A stretch of DNA of 64,000 bases from JABWCE01 sp964617955 (GTDB lineage: Bacteria; Bacteroidota; Bacteroidia; NS11-12g; UBA9320): assembly GCA_964617955.1 (NCBI GenBank), contig CAZTXB010000003.1:124001-188000 (forward strand). Reading direction: 5' to 3'. A model generated the notes under the pieces. That model was not told the DNA's origin. It did no database searches and was given only the letters and a program-made list of their open reading frames with translations. Positions 34,610-43,347 of this stretch are shown in pieces. Made by a program: the position numbers and the translations under genes. The number at the start of each line of letters is the position of its first letter. Positions within the stretch are counted from its first letter, which is position 1.

Positions 34610-36637
34610 ATGACAAGAAATTATACTTTTATCCTATTCGCTTTTGTTGCTTTATTACAGAACGCTTGTAAGCAAAAATCCCCCATCAGTGCCGGAATTA
34701 AACTCAGTTTCATGGATACGCTCGTCTCGCCAGGCGATGACTTTAACCAATACTCAAACGGAAAATGGCTTTCTAGCAATCCTGTACCTTCAACGGAGAG
34801 CAGTTGGGGTAGTTTTAATGAGATTAGAGATAGAAATTTTGAAAAATTAAAATCCATTGTAAACGAAGCAGCCGGTGATAAAAATGCTAAAAAAGGAACC
34901 GATCGTCAAATGGTTGGCACCTTTTACCGACTGGCCATGGACAGTTTAAAAGCTGAAAAAGAAGGATTAAGTCCTATAAAGTCGCTACAGGAATCCATTG
35001 AAAATATTAAGACGACAGATCAAATGATCGAACTCCTTGCAAGATTTCATTCCATAGGAATTCCGGGAATGTTTGGGTTTTATGTCACCTCAGATTTAAA
35101 CGAGAGCAAAAAGAATACCCAGTATTTAAGTCAGGGAGGGTTCAACTTACCCGACAAGGAATATTTTTTTCAGGATAAGCATAAAAATATAAGATTAGCC
35201 TATCAGGCGCACATTGTTAAAATGCTGCAAATGGTTATGGAAGCCAATCCTGCTTTGCGTTTAAACAGTGCTACGCCCTATAAAATTGAGAGCATGTTGG
35301 CATCCAAAGCCATGAACTCGGTAGAGCGCAGAGATATTAAAGCACAATATAACCCAACAGCCTACCCGGCCTTTAAAACTAAATACCCAATAATAAACTG
35401 GGATTTGTATTTTAAAAGCTTGGGGGCAAAACCATTTGACATCCTTGTGGTAGAGCAACCCGGCTTTGTAGAAAATTTAAATGCCTTGTTTCAAAGTGTT
35501 TCATTGGAAGAGTGGAAGTGCTATTTGCACTGGCAATTAATCAACGCTACTGCTCCTTATTTGAGTAGCGGCCTGGTAAAACAAGACTTTGCATTTAATG
35601 AAACCATTCTAAAAGGAACCACCACTATGAAACCGAGGTGGAAGAGAGCTTTAGACAATACCGATGGAAGTTTGGGTGAGCCATTGGGAAAACTTTTTGT
35701 AGAAAAATATTTTAACACCGAGGCTAAATTAAAAATCAATGCCTTGGTCGACAATCTCACTGCAGCTTATAGGGATAGAATAAAAGCCCTGTCTTGGATG
35801 AGCGAACCCACAAAAAAGCAGGCCTTAACCAAGCTGGACAAAATCATTCGCAAACTTGGTTACCCCGACAAGTGGAAAGATTACAGTTCACTGCAAATTT
35901 TGGATGATTCCTATTGTATGAATGTGCTGAGAAGCAATGAATTTGATTATAAGGAAATGATAGCTAAGATTGGAAAACCGGTGGACAAAACAGAATGGGG
36001 AATGAGCACCCCTACGGTCAATGCTTACTACAATCCTTCCATTAACGAAATTGTTTTTCCGGCCGGTATTATGCAACCGCCATTTTTTGACGCCAATGCC
36101 GATGATGCTGCTAATTATGGAGGGATAGGTGCAATCATTGGCCATGAGCTCACCCATGGTTTCGATGATCAGGGAAGCCAATTTGACGGAGAGGGAAATA
36201 TGAAAAATTGGTGGACCAAAGAGGACAGCACTCAATTTGCTTCCAGAACAGGAAAGCTGGTTAAGCAATTTAATAATTATGTAGCCATTGATACCTTAAG
36301 AGTAAACGGGATGCTAACTTTGGGTGAAAATATTGCAGATTTAGGTGGTCTGACCATGGCCTATTACGCCTACAAAAAGTCACTAAATGGAAAGCCTTCC
36401 CCTGTTATAAATGGCTTAACGGGTGAGCAAAGATTATTTATTTCATGGGCTCAGGGATGGAAAAATAACATCAAACCTGAAGCCTTAAAGCAGAGATTAG
36501 CGACAGATCCACATTCACCGGCTAAGTTCAGAATACTAGGCCCCATGAGCAATATGCCGGAATTTTATAAAGAGTTTAATGTAAGCAGTAAAAACAAAAT
36601 GTACATACCTGCGTCAGAGCGGAGTTTGATTTGGTGA
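34610..36637 (+). CDS. pepO: M13 family zinc metallopeptidase (PepO/neprilysin-like) lipoprotein
   Basis: A neprilysin-type endopeptidase, probably periplasmic or surface-exposed, that cleaves short peptides. The signal peptide is of lipoprotein type with Cys20 (VALLQNAC). The mature start DDFNQYSNGKWLSSNPVP is diagnostic of M13. The zinc site is IIGHELTHGFDDQG (H512, E513, H516) with E573 in GENIADLGG, and the substrate-binding VNAYYNP is present. The C-terminal HSPAKFRILGPMSNMPEF and the final W match the family. It is 675 aa and complete. The substrate is unknown. Confidence 0.94.
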   Translation: MTRNYTFILFAFVALLQNACKQKSPISAGIKLSFMDTLVSPGDDFNQYSNGKWLSSNPVPSTESSWGSFNEIRDRNFEKLKSIVNEAAGDKNAKKGTDRQMVGTFYRLAMDSLKAEKEGLSPIKSLQESIENIKTTDQMIELLARFHSIGIPGMFGFYVTSDLNESKKNTQYLSQGGFNLPDKEYFFQDKHKNIRLAYQAHIVKMLQMVMEANPALRLNSATPYKIESMLASKAMNSVERRDIKAQYNPTAYPAFKTKYPIINWDLYFKSLGAKPFDILVVEQPGFVENLNALFQSVSLEEWKCYLHWQLINATAPYLSSGLVKQDFAFNETILKGTTTMKPRWKRALDNTDGSLGEPLGKLFVEKYFNTEAKLKINALVDNLTAAYRDRIKALSWMSEPTKKQALTKLDKIIRKLGYPDKWKDYSSLQILDDSYCMNVLRSNEFDYKEMIAKIGKPVDKTEWGMSTPTVNAYYNPSINEIVFPAGIMQPPFFDANADDAANYGGIGAIIGHELTHGFDDQGSQFDGEGNMKNWWTKEDSTQFASRTGKLVKQFNNYVAIDTLRVNGMLTLGENIADLGGLTMAYYAYKKSLNGKPSPVINGLTGEQRLFISWAQGWKNNIKPEALKQRLATDPHSPAKFRILGPMSNMPEFYKEFNVSSKNKMYIPASERSLIW

Positions 36638-36755
36638 CATTGATGTGACAGAACTGTCTCATTTTTATGCGGTTCCCTGTAACGTTTTTGCGAATACTTC
36701 TTGTCTATTAAGAAAAATTTATACTTATTTGTACAATTATTACAACTTCAAACAC

Positions 36756-38879
36756 ATGAAAAAAATTACAAGTTTACTATTGGTGTTGATGGCAAGTGCC
36801 TCTGCTCTTTTTGGGCAAACCAAGACTACTTACTGTGACAGTGTTTCTGTTACATTTTCAGCCACCGAAACCAGTTCAGGTATCAAATTTACCTATAAGG
36901 TTTCAACTACCACCCGAACCACGCCAACTGTAATTGCACAGGAATGGAATTTTGGAGATGGTACCAGCGCGAACACTGTTGATGCCGTAAAAGTTTATAC
37001 GAAATCAGGGTCGTTTTATCCATGTATAACCGTAAAGGTTAAAAATCCACGTGATAATACCTATTGTTACCTTAAGTTTTGCGACTCCATTACCATTAAG
37101 GATCCTTGTGCCGGTTTTAACCCAAGCATGGGTGTAACAGTTGGCAACAACGGAGAGGTTACCTTTGAGGCATCAGCCAGCAACACTTCAACCGCATACA
37201 CCTATAGCTGGAGTTTTGGAGACAACACCACCGGCACCGACAGAACTGGCACGCATACCTACAAGGCCGGAACTTATAAGATCTGTGTAACCATAACCGA
37301 TCCTAAAACCAAATGCAGCAAAACCCTTTGCAAGGAAGTTACCATTACCGGTTCAGACCCATGTGCCTCCTTCAATCCAACAGTAACTGTAAATGTTGAC
37401 CCCAATGGTGTATTGAGTTACTCCGGGTCCACAACATCCTATAGCTATTCTTGGGATTTTGGAGACGGCACCAGTTCAACCACTTATAGTGGAACGCACC
37501 AATACAAAGCAGGAACTTATAAACTGTGTGTAACCATATCCGGCTATGTAAATAACACAAAATGTACAAAAACCCTTTGTAAGGAGATTACGGTTACATC
37601 AAATGACCCCTGCAAGGACTTTAACCCAACTTTCAGATATGAAATAGCTACCAATGGTTTGGTGTATTTCATTGGTTCAGATTTAACCACCAGCACACTG
37701 ACTTACACATGGAGCTATGGAGACGGAACTTCAGGTACAGGCTCCAAGAGCAGCCACACTTACAAGCCCGGAACCTACAAGGTTTGTGTAACTGTTTACG
37801 ATTCAAAAACCGGTTGTAAGAAAACCATTTGCCAGGAAATTACTGTTCAGGGCACTAACACAGACCCATGCAAAGATTTCAATCCTGACTGGAGCTACAA
37901 AGTTGATGGAAATGTCGTGATTTTTGAAGGACATGGAACGACCTATACCTACAAATGGTCAGCAAATGGAGCCTATTATACCGACCGCACCTTCAAGGTT
38001 GACTTTAAAAAGCCTGGCACTTACAAGGTATGTGTGGTTATAACCGATCCTAAAACCAAATGTTCTAAAACAGTTTGTAAAGAAATTGTTATCAAAGGAA
38101 AAGACACCACTGATCCATGCAAGAATTTCAATCCAACCATTAGCTTTAAAACCGATGGATTAAATGTGTATCTGGCTGTAGATGGAGGAAAAGGTGCAAC
38201 CATGGAGTGGAATTTTGGAGATGGAAGCAAAGGAAGCACCGATCGCAAAGTAATGCATACCTACAAAAAGGATGGTAAGTACACCATTTGTGTAACTGTA
38301 TACGATGCCAAACGTCAGTGCAAAAAAACTATCTGCTTTACAATTGAAGTAAAAGGTAAAACCAGCGATCCTTGCGCTGATTTCAACCCCGACTTTACCT
38401 ATAAGGTTTCCGGTAATACGGTTACAGTTGAAGGAAAAAATATGTCAGGTGTAGAATACAGCTGGAGCTGGGGTGATAAATTAGGCGATAAAGGTCGCAC
38501 TGGTTCTCACACCTATAAAGTTGCCGGTAAATATCAAATCTGCATGACTGCCTATAATCCTACCACTAAGTGTACTAAAACAGTATGCAAATACATCGAG
38601 GCTGTAGGACAGAAGATGATGGGACAAGACAATGGAGGCAAAGAAGTACTCTTAGCCTATCCAAATCCAGTAAGCACCAATGTTTCTATCGTAACTTTGA
38701 GTGAGAGCCCTGCAACAATTTCTGTAAAAGATATGTATGGTGTAGAGGTTATGAAAGTAAGCTCAACCCCTGATACCGACAAAGCCATCCATATGGTGGT
38801 GGACAATTTGCCAAGAGGAAGTTACTATGTAATAGTAGAACAGGATGGCAAGATCAGCACCACTAAATTTGTAAAGTAA
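36756..38879 (+). CDS. Secreted seven-repeat PKD protein with T9SS sorting domain
   Basis: A cell-surface or secreted protein. The ATG at 36756 gives a clean signal peptide (MKKITSLLLVLMASASALFG) and 707 aa; upstream frame sequence was rejected. Seven PKD-like repeats of about 85 residues follow, most with an FGDGT-like turn, and each carries Cys residues at fixed places (DPC linker, C-V-T strand, K-C, then T-x-C-K/x-E-I). The linker DPC-x-x-FNP recurs six times. The fifth repeat lacks the FGDG turn (WSANGAYY). The C-terminal type A-like sorting domain begins at LLAYPNPVS and ends STTKFVK. Roles in adhesion or as a matrix protein are plausible but not shown. Confidence 0.88.
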   Translation: MKKITSLLLVLMASASALFGQTKTTYCDSVSVTFSATETSSGIKFTYKVSTTTRTTPTVIAQEWNFGDGTSANTVDAVKVYTKSGSFYPCITVKVKNPRDNTYCYLKFCDSITIKDPCAGFNPSMGVTVGNNGEVTFEASASNTSTAYTYSWSFGDNTTGTDRTGTHTYKAGTYKICVTITDPKTKCSKTLCKEVTITGSDPCASFNPTVTVNVDPNGVLSYSGSTTSYSYSWDFGDGTSSTTYSGTHQYKAGTYKLCVTISGYVNNTKCTKTLCKEITVTSNDPCKDFNPTFRYEIATNGLVYFIGSDLTTSTLTYTWSYGDGTSGTGSKSSHTYKPGTYKVCVTVYDSKTGCKKTICQEITVQGTNTDPCKDFNPDWSYKVDGNVVIFEGHGTTYTYKWSANGAYYTDRTFKVDFKKPGTYKVCVVITDPKTKCSKTVCKEIVIKGKDTTDPCKNFNPTISFKTDGLNVYLAVDGGKGATMEWNFGDGSKGSTDRKVMHTYKKDGKYTICVTVYDAKRQCKKTICFTIEVKGKTSDPCADFNPDFTYKVSGNTVTVEGKNMSGVEYSWSWGDKLGDKGRTGSHTYKVAGKYQICMTAYNPTTKCTKTVCKYIEAVGQKMMGQDNGGKEVLLAYPNPVSTNVSIVTLSESPATISVKDMYGVEVMKVSSTPDTDKAIHMVVDNLPRGSYYVIVEQDGKISTTKFVK

Positions 38880-38903
38880 TAAACGGTTTTCTAAATCGAT
38901 AGT

Positions 38904-38940
38904 AAAAAGCGAGGTTACATTTAACCTCGCTTTTTCTTTA
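38904..38940 (+). terminator. Intrinsic terminator after the PKD protein gene
   Basis: AAAAAGCGAGGTTA (38904-38917) pairs perfectly with TAACCTCGCTTTTT (38922-38935) around a 4-base loop, followed by a T-rich tail. Confidence 0.88.
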
Positions 38941-39255
38941 TAGCTAGCCCAGCTGAAATATTATAGTTAATACCCTCTGTTCAGATATTGAGTTAAAGAA
39001 TTTTATTTTTTACTCCTTAAAGGACTTGGACCTGAAGCCGATAAGATGATGATTCTCAAATGAACTGCTCAGATTAAATGATGGTTGCATTCATGCCGTT
39101 TTTATATTTAACCAACAACATTATGCGTTTAATGAAAAAAAAGTTCTTCACGAACCTTTGCACGATAGGCCTTCCAGTGTTATTCAGTAGACCTTAAATA
39201 ATATTGAAGAAGCTATGGCAATTAAAAATAAAAAATATTAATTTCGCAGCCTTAT
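38941..39255. other. AT-rich gene-free gap before tRNA-Gln
   Basis: About 315 bases separate the PKD-gene terminator from the tRNA. The longest ATG frame I noticed is 24 codons (39123-39197) and has no supporting features. A TAATTTCG sequence (39239-39246), one base from TAnnTTTG, lies 9 bases before the tRNA and could be its promoter. I see no other structure. Confidence 0.5.
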
Positions 39256-39328
39256 TGTCCGATGGTGTAACTGGCAACACGTCTGGTTTTGGTCCAGAAG
39301 AGTCTAGGTTCGAGCCCTAGTCGGACAA
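39256..39328 (+). tRNA. tRNA-Gln (anticodon UUG)
   Basis: A full cloverleaf can be drawn. The acceptor stem is TGTCCGA with TCGGACA, the D stem GTGT with ACAC, and the anticodon stem TCTGG with CCAGA around loop TTTTGGT (anticodon TTG). The T stem is CTAGG with CCTAG around TTCGAGC, and the discriminator is A at 39328. CCA is not encoded. It stands alone, 53 bases before prs. Confidence 0.95.
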
Positions 39329-39381
39329 CTGAAACAAGTTTATGATAGTCGGACCTTGATTCTGACGAAAGTAAAACAAAG

Positions 39382-40350
39382 ATGGAAAAAAATCCAAAAG
39401 TAAAATTATTCACCTGCAGAGGCTCTCGCTATCTTTCTGAAAAGATTGCTGAAGAATTTGGGCAAGCGCTTGGAGATGCATCTTGTTCACTTTACAGTGA
39501 CGGGGAGTTTCAACCAAGCATCAATGAATCGGTAAGAGGTATTGATATTTTCATCATTCAATCCACCAATCCACCTCAAGACAACTTAATGGAATTGTGC
39601 CTCATGATAGATGCTGCCAAAAGAGCATCAGCCCATAAGGTGGTTGCAGTGATTCCTTATTATGGTCTGGCTCGACAGGACAGAAAAGACAAACCCCGTG
39701 TGCCTATTGCTGCAAAAATGGTGGCTGACATTTTAACGGCCGTTGGTGCAGACAGGGTAATGACCATGGATTTACATGCTCCACAAATACAAGGTTTTTT
39801 CAATATACCTGTTGATCACCTCGACGCATCCGTAATATTCATTCCCTATATACAAAGTTTAAAATTACCAAACCTAAAACTTGCAGCTCCCGATGTAGGC
39901 GCTTCGAAAAGAGTGAGGTTTTTCGCCCAGGCTATGAATGTAGAAATGGTCATATGCGACAAGGAGAGGAAAATTGCCAATGAAGTGGCTTCCATGACCG
40001 TGATAGGAGATGTAAAAGGATACGATTTGGTGCTCATAGATGACATTTGCGATACCGCAAATACCCTTTGCAAGGCAGCACAACTCTTAAAGGAAAAAGG
40101 AGCCAAATCGGTGCGTGCCGTATGCACCCATCCTGTATTGTCGGGTAAAGCTTATGAAAATATCGAAAATTCAGAGCTGGATGAAATGGTAGTTACCGAC
40201 ACCATTCCTATTAAACACGTTAGCAATAAAATAAAAGTTTTGAGCTCGTCTAAGTTGTTTGCCAATGCCATTAGAAATGTCATTGATCATAACTCCATCA
40301 GCTCATTGTTTAGCATAGAAAAAGCATTCCAACAAAAATTAAATGTATAA
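39382..40350 (+). CDS. prs: Ribose-phosphate pyrophosphokinase (PRPP synthetase)
   Basis: Makes PRPP from ribose 5-phosphate and ATP for nucleotide, His and Trp synthesis. Motifs are YSDGEFQPSINESVRGIDIF, the ATP-binding IPYYGLARQDRKDKPRVPI, MTMDLHAPQIQGFF and the PRPP loop DDICDTANTL. The loop usually reads DD-x-x-DTAGT, so a Gly-to-Asn change is visible. PDVGASKRVRF also departs from the common PDVGG form. It has 322 aa with an ATG start. rplY follows after 7 bases, a linkage common in bacteria. Confidence 0.94.
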   Translation: MEKNPKVKLFTCRGSRYLSEKIAEEFGQALGDASCSLYSDGEFQPSINESVRGIDIFIIQSTNPPQDNLMELCLMIDAAKRASAHKVVAVIPYYGLARQDRKDKPRVPIAAKMVADILTAVGADRVMTMDLHAPQIQGFFNIPVDHLDASVIFIPYIQSLKLPNLKLAAPDVGASKRVRFFAQAMNVEMVICDKERKIANEVASMTVIGDVKGYDLVLIDDICDTANTLCKAAQLLKEKGAKSVRAVCTHPVLSGKAYENIENSELDEMVVTDTIPIKHVSNKIKVLSSSKLFANAIRNVIDHNSISSLFSIEKAFQQKLNV

Positions 40351-40357
40351 TAAATAA

Positions 40358-40945
40358 ATGAAGACAATTGTTCTTAAAGGAGATGCCAGACCTGATACTG
40401 GCAAAAAGGCAACAAAGGCCATAAGAAAAGAAGGTAAAGTGCCTTGTGTAGTGTACGGAAAAAATGGCAATAGCCATTTTGGTGTTTACGAATACGATTT
40501 TAAAAATCTTGTATATACCCCCAATACTTATTTGGTTCAGCTTAATTTGCCTGAAGGTTCAAGACTTGCGAAATTACAGGACATTCAATTCCATCCTGTG
40601 TCTGAAGCCATCATTCACGCCGATTTTTTAGAAGTCGACTTAAAGGCGCCACTAACCATCAGCATCCCTATTCACCTAAGCGGAACCGCTCCGGGTGTAA
40701 GAGCCGGTGGTAAGTTAACTTTAAAGATTAAGAAATTATTGGTAAAAGGAATGATTAAAGACATTCCTGACGCCATCGATGTGAACATCGAAAAGCTTGA
40801 AATTGGTCAAAATATAAGAGTTGGAGACCTTTCTGTGAAAGGACTGGAATTCTTAGACACAAAAGCCAATTCAGTAGTTTCGGTAACAGTAACTCGTGCA
40901 AGTATCAGTGCAGCAACCGAAGAGGCGAAAGCTGCTAAGGCCTAA
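40358..40945 (+). CDS. rplY: 50S ribosomal protein L25 (long CTC form)
   Basis: Binds 5S rRNA in the large subunit. The N-terminal L25 domain (about 1-90) has GKKATKAIRKEGKVPCVVYG and HADFLEV. The C-terminal TL5/CTC beta domain (about 95-185) has LSGTAPGVRAGGKL and IGQNIRVGDL. It ends in an Ala/Lys tail and is 195 aa. It is co-transcribed with prs and ends at a terminator that reaches into the convergent epimerase gene. Confidence 0.95.
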   Translation: MKTIVLKGDARPDTGKKATKAIRKEGKVPCVVYGKNGNSHFGVYEYDFKNLVYTPNTYLVQLNLPEGSRLAKLQDIQFHPVSEAIIHADFLEVDLKAPLTISIPIHLSGTAPGVRAGGKLTLKIKKLLVKGMIKDIPDAIDVNIEKLEIGQNIRVGDLSVKGLEFLDTKANSVVSVTVTRASISAATEEAKAAKA

Positions 40946-40968
40946 TACTCAACAAAAGTTCTTATACG

Positions 40969-40997
40969 TAAGGGGGATTCATTCCCCCTTATTTTTT
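40969..40997 (+). terminator. Intrinsic terminator after rplY, overlapping the end of the epimerase gene
   Basis: TAAGGGGGA (40969-40977) pairs with TCCCCCTTA (40983-40991) around a 5-base loop and is followed by a T run. The epimerase stop codon (40979-40981 on the minus strand) lies in the loop. Confidence 0.8.
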
Positions 40998-42004
40998 AGA
41001 AAAGCCTGAATGGTTAACTCAATGGCTTTGTCGATAGGGGTAAATTGGTAATTCAAAGCCTTTTTGATTTTCTCATTGCTGTACCGAACCCTTTTAAAGC
41101 CGCTCATGGCCGTTTCCTTTGTGATTAATCCACGGGTTCCACTTATTAAATTCCACAATAAAGAAAGCCGCCAGGCTATTTCAGCCATGGCTTTATTCAC
41201 TTTAATAGAGGGTTTTTTCTTTCCGAATCCCTGGGCCACGTTGTCGAAAAAATCTTTCAATTCCATATTTTCTGAGGGCAAAAGGAAACGCTCATTTTCT
41301 ATACCTGAATTGGCTAATTTTATCATGATCTCGGCCACGTCGTTAACGTAAACAAAAGCGTTTGCTCCCGGCGTATAAAAAGGAAAGGAATGGTAAGCAT
41401 TCAAGAAAAACCTTCCGGTATTTTTTTGCCAATTGCCGGCGCCTATAATTAAAGGTGGGTTCACAATCACAGCCGGCAGGCCCTCCTCCACGCCTCTCCA
41501 TACCTCTATTTCAGCATAATACTTACTCACAGAGTAATTTGATGGACTGGATTTTTCATCCCATAAGTCAGATTCATCGGTCAATTCATTTTCCGGAGCG
41601 GCTCCCACAGCTGCAGTGCTGCTCACATAAATAAGTTTTTTTATTTTTTTGTAGAGGCATACGTCAACCAAGTTTTTTGTCACCTCCGTGTTGTTTCTCA
41701 TGAGGTTGTGCTTGTCGCGTTTTTCAAAAGAAACCATACCGGCACAATGGTAAACCATCTGCCCTTCCGATATAAATTCTTCGTAGGAATCGGGGATAAG
41801 CAAGTCGGCCTCAATCCATGTCAGGTTTTTTATCACCAAAGAAAGCCCATGTCCAAAATATAAGCCTGCTATGAAAGTAAACTCTTTTAGCGAAGTCTCC
41901 CGACGTTTGACTGCAGTAATGGTGTACCCTTTTTCAAGTAATGCACATAGCAAGTGGGCACCCACAAATCCACTTCCTCCGGTAACAAATACATCCTGCG
42001 TCAT
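40979..42004 (-). CDS. NAD(P)-dependent epimerase/dehydratase family protein (extended SDR)
   Basis: A Rossmann-fold oxidoreductase. The dinucleotide motif FVTGGSGFVGAHL lies at the N-terminus. YVSSTAAVGA supplies the active-site Ser region, and NYSVSKYYAE supplies the YxxxK catalytic pair. PAVIVNPPLIIGAG and a variable substrate domain follow. It is 341 aa, with ATG at 42002-42004. It resembles dihydroflavonol-reductase-like SDRs of unknown substrate; sugar epimerisation is possible. It diverges from the ureohydrolase-like gene. Confidence 0.85.
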   Translation of the reverse strand: MTQDVFVTGGSGFVGAHLLCALLEKGYTITAVKRRETSLKEFTFIAGLYFGHGLSLVIKNLTWIEADLLIPDSYEEFISEGQMVYHCAGMVSFEKRDKHNLMRNNTEVTKNLVDVCLYKKIKKLIYVSSTAAVGAAPENELTDESDLWDEKSSPSNYSVSKYYAEIEVWRGVEEGLPAVIVNPPLIIGAGNWQKNTGRFFLNAYHSFPFYTPGANAFVYVNDVAEIMIKLANSGIENERFLLPSENMELKDFFDNVAQGFGKKKPSIKVNKAMAEIAWRLSLLWNLISGTRGLITKETAMSGFKRVRYSNEKIKKALNYQFTPIDKAIELTIQAFLKNKGE

Positions 42005-42012
42005 GATTAAAT

Positions 42013-42020
42013 TAACTTTG
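42013..42020 (+). promoter_or_regulatory. -7 box for the ureohydrolase-like gene (TAACTTTG)
   Basis: An exact TAnnTTTG match in the 41-base divergent gap ends 25 bases before the ATG at 42046. Confidence 0.45.
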
Positions 42021-42045
42021 CTAAATTACTCCATCCATTGATGAC

Positions 42046-43170
42046 ATGCTCAAGGAATTTTTAACCCCCTACATACCAAAAACAAATACCTGGAAAGAGA
42101 CTTCTATTGGCAATCTCACTTGCTTTTATGACACAGAAATTCCTGAATTTTCCGAAACCGACATAGCAATAATTGGGATCAATGATGGCAGAAATTCATT
42201 TGGCAACGAGGGGTGCAAGGCTGCGCCTGATCATATTAGAGATGAATTTTATAAATTAATAAGACAAAACACCCGATTGCGACTCAGCGATTTGGGTAAC
42301 ATTATCACCGGTGAAACTTTTGAAGACAGTTTATCAGCTCTTTGTTTTGTTACCGAAAGCCTTTTGAAGGAAAACATAGTTCCGATAATTTTAGGTGGTG
42401 GTATCGAGATGGCCTTTGGACAATATAAGGCCTATGAAAAAATCAGCAAAAATTTGGAATACGTCTGTATCAGTGCCGACTTTGATTTAAAAAATGAAAA
42501 TTATTTAAGAAAAATTTGCACCTACCAACCCAATTATCTCTTTAACATCAATGTTCTGGGATATCAAACCTATCTGGTTGAAGATGACAGCTTGAGCATG
42601 ATTCACAAACTTTTTTTCGAGGCCAACCGATTAGGGCCTCTTAAAAAAGAGCTCGCCGATGCTGAACCGATGATAAGAAATGCCGATATGATAACCATGA
42701 ATATGGGTGCGATAAAATTGGCCGATGCTCCGGGCAATGCCAATGGCAATCCTAATGGCTTTTCAGGTGAAGAAGCTTGTCAACTCGCTTGGTACGCTGG
42801 TGTTTCCGACAAGGTCAAAACTTTTGGAATGTACGAACTCAATCCCGATTTCGATAACTTGCATCAAAGTGCCAAACTCGCATCACAAATGGCCTGGTAC
42901 TTTGTAGATGGCTTTTACAACCGAAAAAATGACAGTCCGCTCATGCACACCGATTTTTTAAAATACCGCTGTAACTTAGGGGAGAATCAACCGGAAGCTA
43001 TATTTTATAAAAGCAAGCTGAGCGATCGATGGTGGATGGAAATTCCTTTTCCAAACAATTATGGAGACCACAGCGTTCTGGTACCCTGCTCCTACAGCGA
43101 TTACCTTTTGGCTTCAAAAGGAGAAATGCCTGACCGATTTTGGCGCAGTTTTCAAAAAATAAATATGTAA
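42046..43170 (+). CDS. Ureohydrolase (arginase/formimidoylglutamase) fold protein lacking metal ligands
   Basis: The fold is recognisable from VPIILGGGIEMAFGQ, CISADFDLKNE and ITMNMGAIKLADAPG, which line up with the three metal-binding motifs of arginases and HutG. In those motifs the expected His of GGGHE is Ile, the DAHxD motif reads SADFD, and the S-x-D-x-D motif reads MNMGA. Only one of about six ligands remains, so a dinuclear-Mn hydrolase is unlikely. It has 374 aa and is not truncated or frameshifted, so it is conserved as a protein. The short lipoprotein gene follows after 39 bases. Its function may be binding or structural. Confidence 0.8.
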   Translation: MLKEFLTPYIPKTNTWKETSIGNLTCFYDTEIPEFSETDIAIIGINDGRNSFGNEGCKAAPDHIRDEFYKLIRQNTRLRLSDLGNIITGETFEDSLSALCFVTESLLKENIVPIILGGGIEMAFGQYKAYEKISKNLEYVCISADFDLKNENYLRKICTYQPNYLFNINVLGYQTYLVEDDSLSMIHKLFFEANRLGPLKKELADAEPMIRNADMITMNMGAIKLADAPGNANGNPNGFSGEEACQLAWYAGVSDKVKTFGMYELNPDFDNLHQSAKLASQMAWYFVDGFYNRKNDSPLMHTDFLKYRCNLGENQPEAIFYKSKLSDRWWMEIPFPNNYGDHSVLVPCSYSDYLLASKGEMPDRFWRSFQKINM

Positions 43171-43209
43171 ATTTGAATACTATTATAAATGATTAAAGGT
43201 TTAATTAAT

Positions 43210-43347
43210 ATGAAACTTCCTAAAATACTCCTGGTGGCCACGATGGCTTTGGCCTTTATTATCCTCACACAGGCTTGTTCTTCGGCAAAATCTCGTAGAG
43301 GATGTGATGGCAATAAGAAAACTAAGGTGCCATTTGGCTATATGTAG
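43210..43347 (+). CDS. 45-residue lipoprotein, function unknown
   Basis: A short gene: an N-terminal Lys, a hydrophobic stretch (ILLVATMALAFIILTQ) and a lipobox-like TQAC with Cys23, followed by a basic tail (SSAKSRRGCDGNKKTKVPFG) ending YM. It starts ATG 43210, 39 bases after the ureohydrolase-like gene and on the same strand. The stop TAG (43345-43347) uses the first G of the inserted MITE; without the insertion the native sequence would also read TAG. I do not recognise a family. Confidence 0.7.
   Translation: MKLPKILLVATMALAFIILTQACSSAKSRRGCDGNKKTKVPFGYM

Noticed and set aside
36645..36755. Upstream extension of the PKD-protein frame by 37 codons
   Set aside because: The signal peptide starts at 36756; the earlier part looks like untranslated AT-rich leader.
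39123..39197. 24-codon frame beginning MRLMKKKFF
   Set aside because: It is very short, lacks a lipobox or clear promoter spacing, and nothing else supports translation.
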